Positions 61,054-64,000 of a DNA stretch of 64,000 nt are shown piece by piece. Position 1 is the first letter of the stretch. The number at the start of each line of letters is the position of its first letter. This DNA is from Photobacterium ganghwense. GTDB taxonomy: Bacteria > Pseudomonadota > Gammaproteobacteria > Enterobacterales > Vibrionaceae. Below the pieces are notes generated by a model that saw only the letters and a list, made by a program, of their open reading frames with translations, made no database searches and was not told the DNA's origin. Location of the stretch: positions 981,247 to 1,045,246 of the forward strand of contig NZ_PYMI01000002.1 in the NCBI RefSeq assembly GCF_003025595.1, in the 5' to 3' direction. Made by a program: the position numbers and the translations under genes.

Positions 61054-61805
61054 TGAAGGATTTACAGCTTGAGGTTGTCTATCTAGACCCCAAAACACTC
61101 ATTCCTTACGAAAAAAACGCCAAAATCCATAACAAAAAACAGATTGAAGCGTTGTCTGCCGCAATTGTTAAGCGTGGATTCGACCAGCCGGTTACGGTCG
61201 ATAAAGACATGGTCATTATTACCGGCCACGGGCGAACCGAAGCTGCAATTTTCGCAGGACTGAGTGAAATTCCGGTAATTATCCGTAGTGATCTGACCGA
61301 TACAGAAGTTGCCGCCAAACGTCTTGAAGATAACCGGCTGGCCTCTACCGATTATGATATGGAGCTGCTGGAAGAAGAGATCAACGAGATTCTGTCGGCG
61401 GATAGCTCTGAAAACCTATTTGGGTTTGACGACAAAGAGCTGCAAATGATGACCGAAGACCTGCTTTCCAGTGATTTGGGCGAGGAAATGCTGATTTCGG
61501 ACGTTTCGATGGAGGCAAGCCGCATTGCAGAAGAGAACGAAGAAATCGGTGAGGAAATTGCCGAGTCCAAACTGAAAATTTCAGATGCCTTTGGCTTCCG
61601 CGAAGTGCCGATGAAGGACGGGCGCACAATCATTCGTTGGGTTGCCATGATGGAAGAGCTGACCGGACGATCGGGAGCTGCCGCTCTTGTCGAATACGCC
61701 AAACGCGACCTGGCTAAAGCCGAAGAGGTGATGGATTTCAGCGAAACGCCAGATCCGCACGTATCCAGCGACCTCGAAGAGCTGGAATCAATGCTGATTT
61801 CTTAA
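61053..61805 (+). CDS. ParB-like nuclease-fold protein 2
   Basis: 250 residues from ATG 61053 (TGATG overlap with the previous stop). DPKTLIPYEKNAKIHNKKQI, IVKRGFDQPVTVDKDMVII and TGHGRTEAAIFAGLSEIPVI match the ParB domain often encoded next to phage DNA methylases. The GHGR motif replaces GEHR. The C-terminal half is acidic. It may cooperate with protein 1. Confidence 0.82.
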   Translation: MKDLQLEVVYLDPKTLIPYEKNAKIHNKKQIEALSAAIVKRGFDQPVTVDKDMVIITGHGRTEAAIFAGLSEIPVIIRSDLTDTEVAAKRLEDNRLASTDYDMELLEEEINEILSADSSENLFGFDDKELQMMTEDLLSSDLGEEMLISDVSMEASRIAEENEEIGEEIAESKLKISDAFGFREVPMKDGRTIIRWVAMMEELTGRSGAAALVEYAKRDLAKAEEVMDFSETPDPHVSSDLEELESMLIS

Positions 61806-61819
61806 CGAGGTGACTGGCA

Positions 61820-62470
61820 ATGGAATACGTGATCAATAAGTCATTCAACTCGAAGGTGGAGCGAACACCGCGAGTCATGGAAGTTGCGGAGTCATTTGGC
61901 TTAGGCATTGAGGACGAGGCATGGACGATTTACGACAACTTGAAATTGGAAATCAATCAAGGCGATGTCGTTTACATCACCGGTCAAAGTGGTTCTGGCA
62001 AGTCCGTCATTCTAAGAGAGCTGGCGGCACAAATGGCAAAGCACCTGTCGGTCAAAACGATTGATGATGTGGTTTTAGACCACGACAAAACCCTCATTGA
62101 CCAGATTGGCAAAACAACAACCGAAGGGCTTGGGCTGATGAATGTGGCAGGGCTGAATGACGCCTATCTCTTCATCCGTAAGCCGAGTGAGTTGTCTGAT
62201 GGTCAGCGCTACCGACTGCGCATTGCCAAATTAGTCGAGTCAGGCGCCCAAGTTTGGGTTGCCGATGAGTTTGGTGCGGTATTGGACCGAACAACCGCTA
62301 TGTGTATTTCCAACTCCCTGCAACGTGCTGCTAGGAACGCGGGGGCGACATTACTTGTCGCAACAACGCATAGCGACCTGCATTCAAGCATTAAGCCGGA
62401 TATCACCATTACGAAGCTATACAAGGAGCGTGTAGCCGTAGAAGTTCATGGAGAGAGCAAAAATGAATGA
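61820..62470 (+). CDS. Soluble ABC-type ATPase
   Basis: 216 residues. Walker A is ITGQSGSGKSVILRE (about residue 54), the signature is LSDGQRYRLRIAKLV, and Walker B is VWVADEFGAVLDR. No membrane partner or transmembrane segment is present, so it is not a transporter. The Walker B aspartate is followed by Glu. It sits between the ParB-like pair and the GNAT gene, a combination described for DNA-modifying phage cassettes. Its role here is inferred. Confidence 0.82.
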   Translation: MEYVINKSFNSKVERTPRVMEVAESFGLGIEDEAWTIYDNLKLEINQGDVVYITGQSGSGKSVILRELAAQMAKHLSVKTIDDVVLDHDKTLIDQIGKTTTEGLGLMNVAGLNDAYLFIRKPSELSDGQRYRLRIAKLVESGAQVWVADEFGAVLDRTTAMCISNSLQRAARNAGATLLVATTHSDLHSSIKPDITITKLYKERVAVEVHGESKNE

Positions 62471-62798
62471 ACTGACCCGCCGTAACGAAATTCAGGACAT
62501 GATGGACAAGAAGGGACTTACAGCCCCTCGCGTAACGGTTGAAAGCATCGCCGAGCGCATCCATTCGGTCGAATACGTCAAGCACACACTGCCAACCGGC
62601 GGTATTCTTCGCTGGTGTGTGATTAACATGGTGAACGGCTTCTCTGTAACCGGCAAACCAAGTGCCTGCTGCTCACCGGAAAACGACGATGAGGAAATTG
62701 GCAAGAAGGTGGCCTTTGACAATGCCTATCGTGAAATCTGGCAACTGGAAGGCTATCTGCTTTGTGAAAAGTTAGCTGAGGTTCCTCATGCAGCATGA
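62463..62798 (+). CDS. Phage N4 gp49 / Sf6 gene 66-family protein
   Basis: About 111 residues from ATG 62463, overlapping the ABC gene by 8 bp. ILRWCVINMVNGFSVTGKPS and CSPENDDEEIGKKVAFDNAY, then EIWQLEGYLL, are the family's hallmarks. The function of this phage family is unknown to me. Its presence supports a phage origin of the cassette. Confidence 0.8.
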   Translation: MNELTRRNEIQDMMDKKGLTAPRVTVESIAERIHSVEYVKHTLPTGGILRWCVINMVNGFSVTGKPSACCSPENDDEEIGKKVAFDNAYREIWQLEGYLLCEKLAEVPHAA

Positions 62799-63699
62799 TG
62801 TGATTATTGAGCGCCACAAGGCTTCGGACTTTCCAAGCCGCCTGCCGTTCATGGATCGCATTGTAGTGAAGAAGGGCAGTGTCGAGGACTGGCACGCCCT
62901 CAAATCACTGCATTACAAGGCTGGCAATAGCTTTGGCGCTGCTGAGTATTATCGCTGTGAGCTGGACGGCAACCTGATTGGTGTTGTTGTTATCGTGTAT
63001 CCGCAGTTACTTCTGGCCGAACGTCACCTGATGTTCCCCAAGATGGCACCTGGCACCGAAACCAAGCTGACCAATACCTATCGAGGCAAGATGGTCACGA
63101 AGCGCTGGTTCGGCACAATTTCTCGGTGTGTGCTGGATACCATGTATCGCGGCTGTGGAATTAGCTACCAGATGATCAACCTTGCGTGCCGTATGCACGA
63201 TAGGGAAGTCATTGAGATTAAGTCGGCCATGTCCAAATACAATCCGTTCGCCATGAAAGCTGGCTTCAAATTCGTTAAGCCACCTGCGCCACAGAAGCGA
63301 CGAGACGCGCTTAAAGCGTTTAGCTTATACGTCGAGTCAGATCCGACAGATGTGGACGCTGTGATGGCGGAGATTGCGAATTTCAGCCCATCACTGCGTG
63401 AGCGGACGCGAAAAGCTCTGATTGATGTTTATTTTAAGCATTCAAGTCGAGATAAGGCTGGCAAGAACAACAAAAAACGGGCTAAGGACTTCTACGAGAC
63501 AATGTCCATCGAAGAGGTTGTTGCCGGGCTTCAAGACCTATGTTTTTCAACGGCCATCTACGGTGCTTACAAAAATCCTGACTACGGCAATGCGTCAATG
63601 CCAAAGGAACTGCCTATCGAGGCATTCTACTGGCAGGGGATGAACGAACCTTTGAACATGGAGAAATTAAGGGAGTGGAAGGAGGTTAAGTCCGCATGA
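62788..63699 (+). CDS. GNAT-fold protein, possible Mom-like DNA modifier
   Basis: 303 residues. The first 160 residues have a GNAT outline: VKKGSVEDWHALKSLHYKAG, LDGNLIGVVVIVYPQLLL, and SRCVLDTMYRGCGISYQM (RGxGIS acetyl-CoA loop region). The C-terminal half is helical and basic. The order ParB-ParB-ABC-gp49-GNAT resembles cassettes with Mom-like enzymes, which modify adenines in phage Mu DNA. Assignment to Mom is by context and fold outline, not alignment. Its start overlaps gp49 by 11 bp. Confidence 0.6.
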   Translation: MQHDVIIERHKASDFPSRLPFMDRIVVKKGSVEDWHALKSLHYKAGNSFGAAEYYRCELDGNLIGVVVIVYPQLLLAERHLMFPKMAPGTETKLTNTYRGKMVTKRWFGTISRCVLDTMYRGCGISYQMINLACRMHDREVIEIKSAMSKYNPFAMKAGFKFVKPPAPQKRRDALKAFSLYVESDPTDVDAVMAEIANFSPSLRERTRKALIDVYFKHSSRDKAGKNNKKRAKDFYETMSIEEVVAGLQDLCFSTAIYGAYKNPDYGNASMPKELPIEAFYWQGMNEPLNMEKLREWKEVKSA

Positions 63700-63974
63700 T
63701 TCTCACCAAGAAACAAAAACAGATTATCCATACAATCCTCATTGTCGAAGAGGTGCGAGGCATTGCAGATCTGGATTCGGTTCTTGAGTCGCTACCTTAC
63801 AAAACGTCAAAAGAAAGTTTTCAGTTCAGCCTGCGAGCACTGATCGAGAAACGGCTGCTGACCAAAGGCGAACTCCGCAAGCGCTCAGAGGGAGGTCAGA
63901 ATCGTCGGACGCTGCTGCTGACAACTTTGGGGCGGGCTTTCGCCAAGCAGATCGCACGAGTAGGCATGTCCTAA
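63696..63974 (+). CDS. Small winged-helix-like protein
   Basis: 92 residues, overlapping the GNAT stop as ATGA, with GGAGG upstream. KKQKQIIHTILIVEEVRGIA, LIEKRLLTKGELRKRSEGGQ and RRTLLLTTLGRAFAKQIA suggest a winged helix-turn-helix. It may regulate the cassette. It ends 26 bp before the window edge. Confidence 0.65.
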   Translation: MILTKKQKQIIHTILIVEEVRGIADLDSVLESLPYKTSKESFQFSLRALIEKRLLTKGELRKRSEGGQNRRTLLLTTLGRAFAKQIARVGMS

Positions 63975-64000
63975 TAATATTAAGAAAATATATTATATAT

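Noticed and set aside
1..64000. CRISPR arrays, insertion-sequence transposases and rRNA genes
   Set aside because: I looked for regular repeat-spacer units, transposase motifs with terminal repeats and rRNA sequence, and saw none.

Overview
The window looks like a gammaproteobacterial chromosome, most likely Vibrionaceae-like, carrying the left end of a large integrated mobile element with a phage-type DNA metabolism. The host assignment rests on the style of the CspA and H-NS proteins, a YgiW-family periplasmic protein and a cobU-cobC-cobQ cluster. It is an impression from reading, not a search result.

Region 1 (1 to about 10.1 kb) is ordinary chromosome: a YgiW/BOF protein (cut by the window edge), a CPBP protease, cobU-cobC-cobQ, two GNAT acetyltransferases, a polar amino-acid ABC permease with its binding protein, an ICMT-like methyltransferase and a cold-shock gene. 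It ends at a remnant of the 3' end of a second ABC permease gene (9932-10108) and short GTCGGTTTG repeats, just before a tyrosine integrase (10429-12090). I place the left element boundary between about 10.11 and 10.43 kb.

Region 2 (about 10.4 kb to the window end) is the element. It begins with the integrase and an XRE regulator behind a LexA-type box. It then carries a near-complete T4-style replication and recombination set around a bacterial-type polymerase: CobT-like VWA protein and CobS-like AAA+ ATPase, DnaE-type polymerase with a degenerate PHP domain and a UDG-like tail, UvsY-like coiled coil, gp32-like SSB, 5' nuclease, UvsX/RecA, SbcD/SbcC (gp47/gp46), RuvC-like resolvase, DnaQ-like exonuclease and UvsW-like helicase. 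A nucleotide-supply block follows: NrdA, NrdB, MazG-like pyrophosphohydrolase, ThyA, a HAD phosphatase and a DHFR fused to a P-loop kinase. The right end holds a ParB-ParB-ABC ATPase-gp49-GNAT(Mom-like)-wHTH cassette that may modify DNA. No capsid, tail, terminase or conjugation gene is visible here, so whether the whole element is a prophage, phage-plasmid or ICE cannot be decided from this window.

The main unifying signal is a dispersed near-palindrome, consensus TAAGTMASC|GSTKACTTA, found at about 18 places from 13.1 to 60.3 kb, nearly always in front of a gene cluster and often overlapping a -35 box. It is absent from the host part and from an inserted cargo island (about 26.6-32.8 kb: second cold-shock gene, HD-GYP response regulator, histidine kinase, H-NS). 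This looks like one element-wide regulon, with the XRE protein as an obvious but unproven candidate regulator.

The element also has long gene-poor stretches rich in structure: a perfect 21-bp hairpin between AT-rich inverted repeats (50.4-50.85 kb), a 2.5-kb gene-free zone (52.34-54.87 kb), a highly structured RNA candidate (55.6-55.87 kb) and a helically phased GAC array (58.2 kb). One or more of these may be an origin, a partition site or a regulatory RNA.
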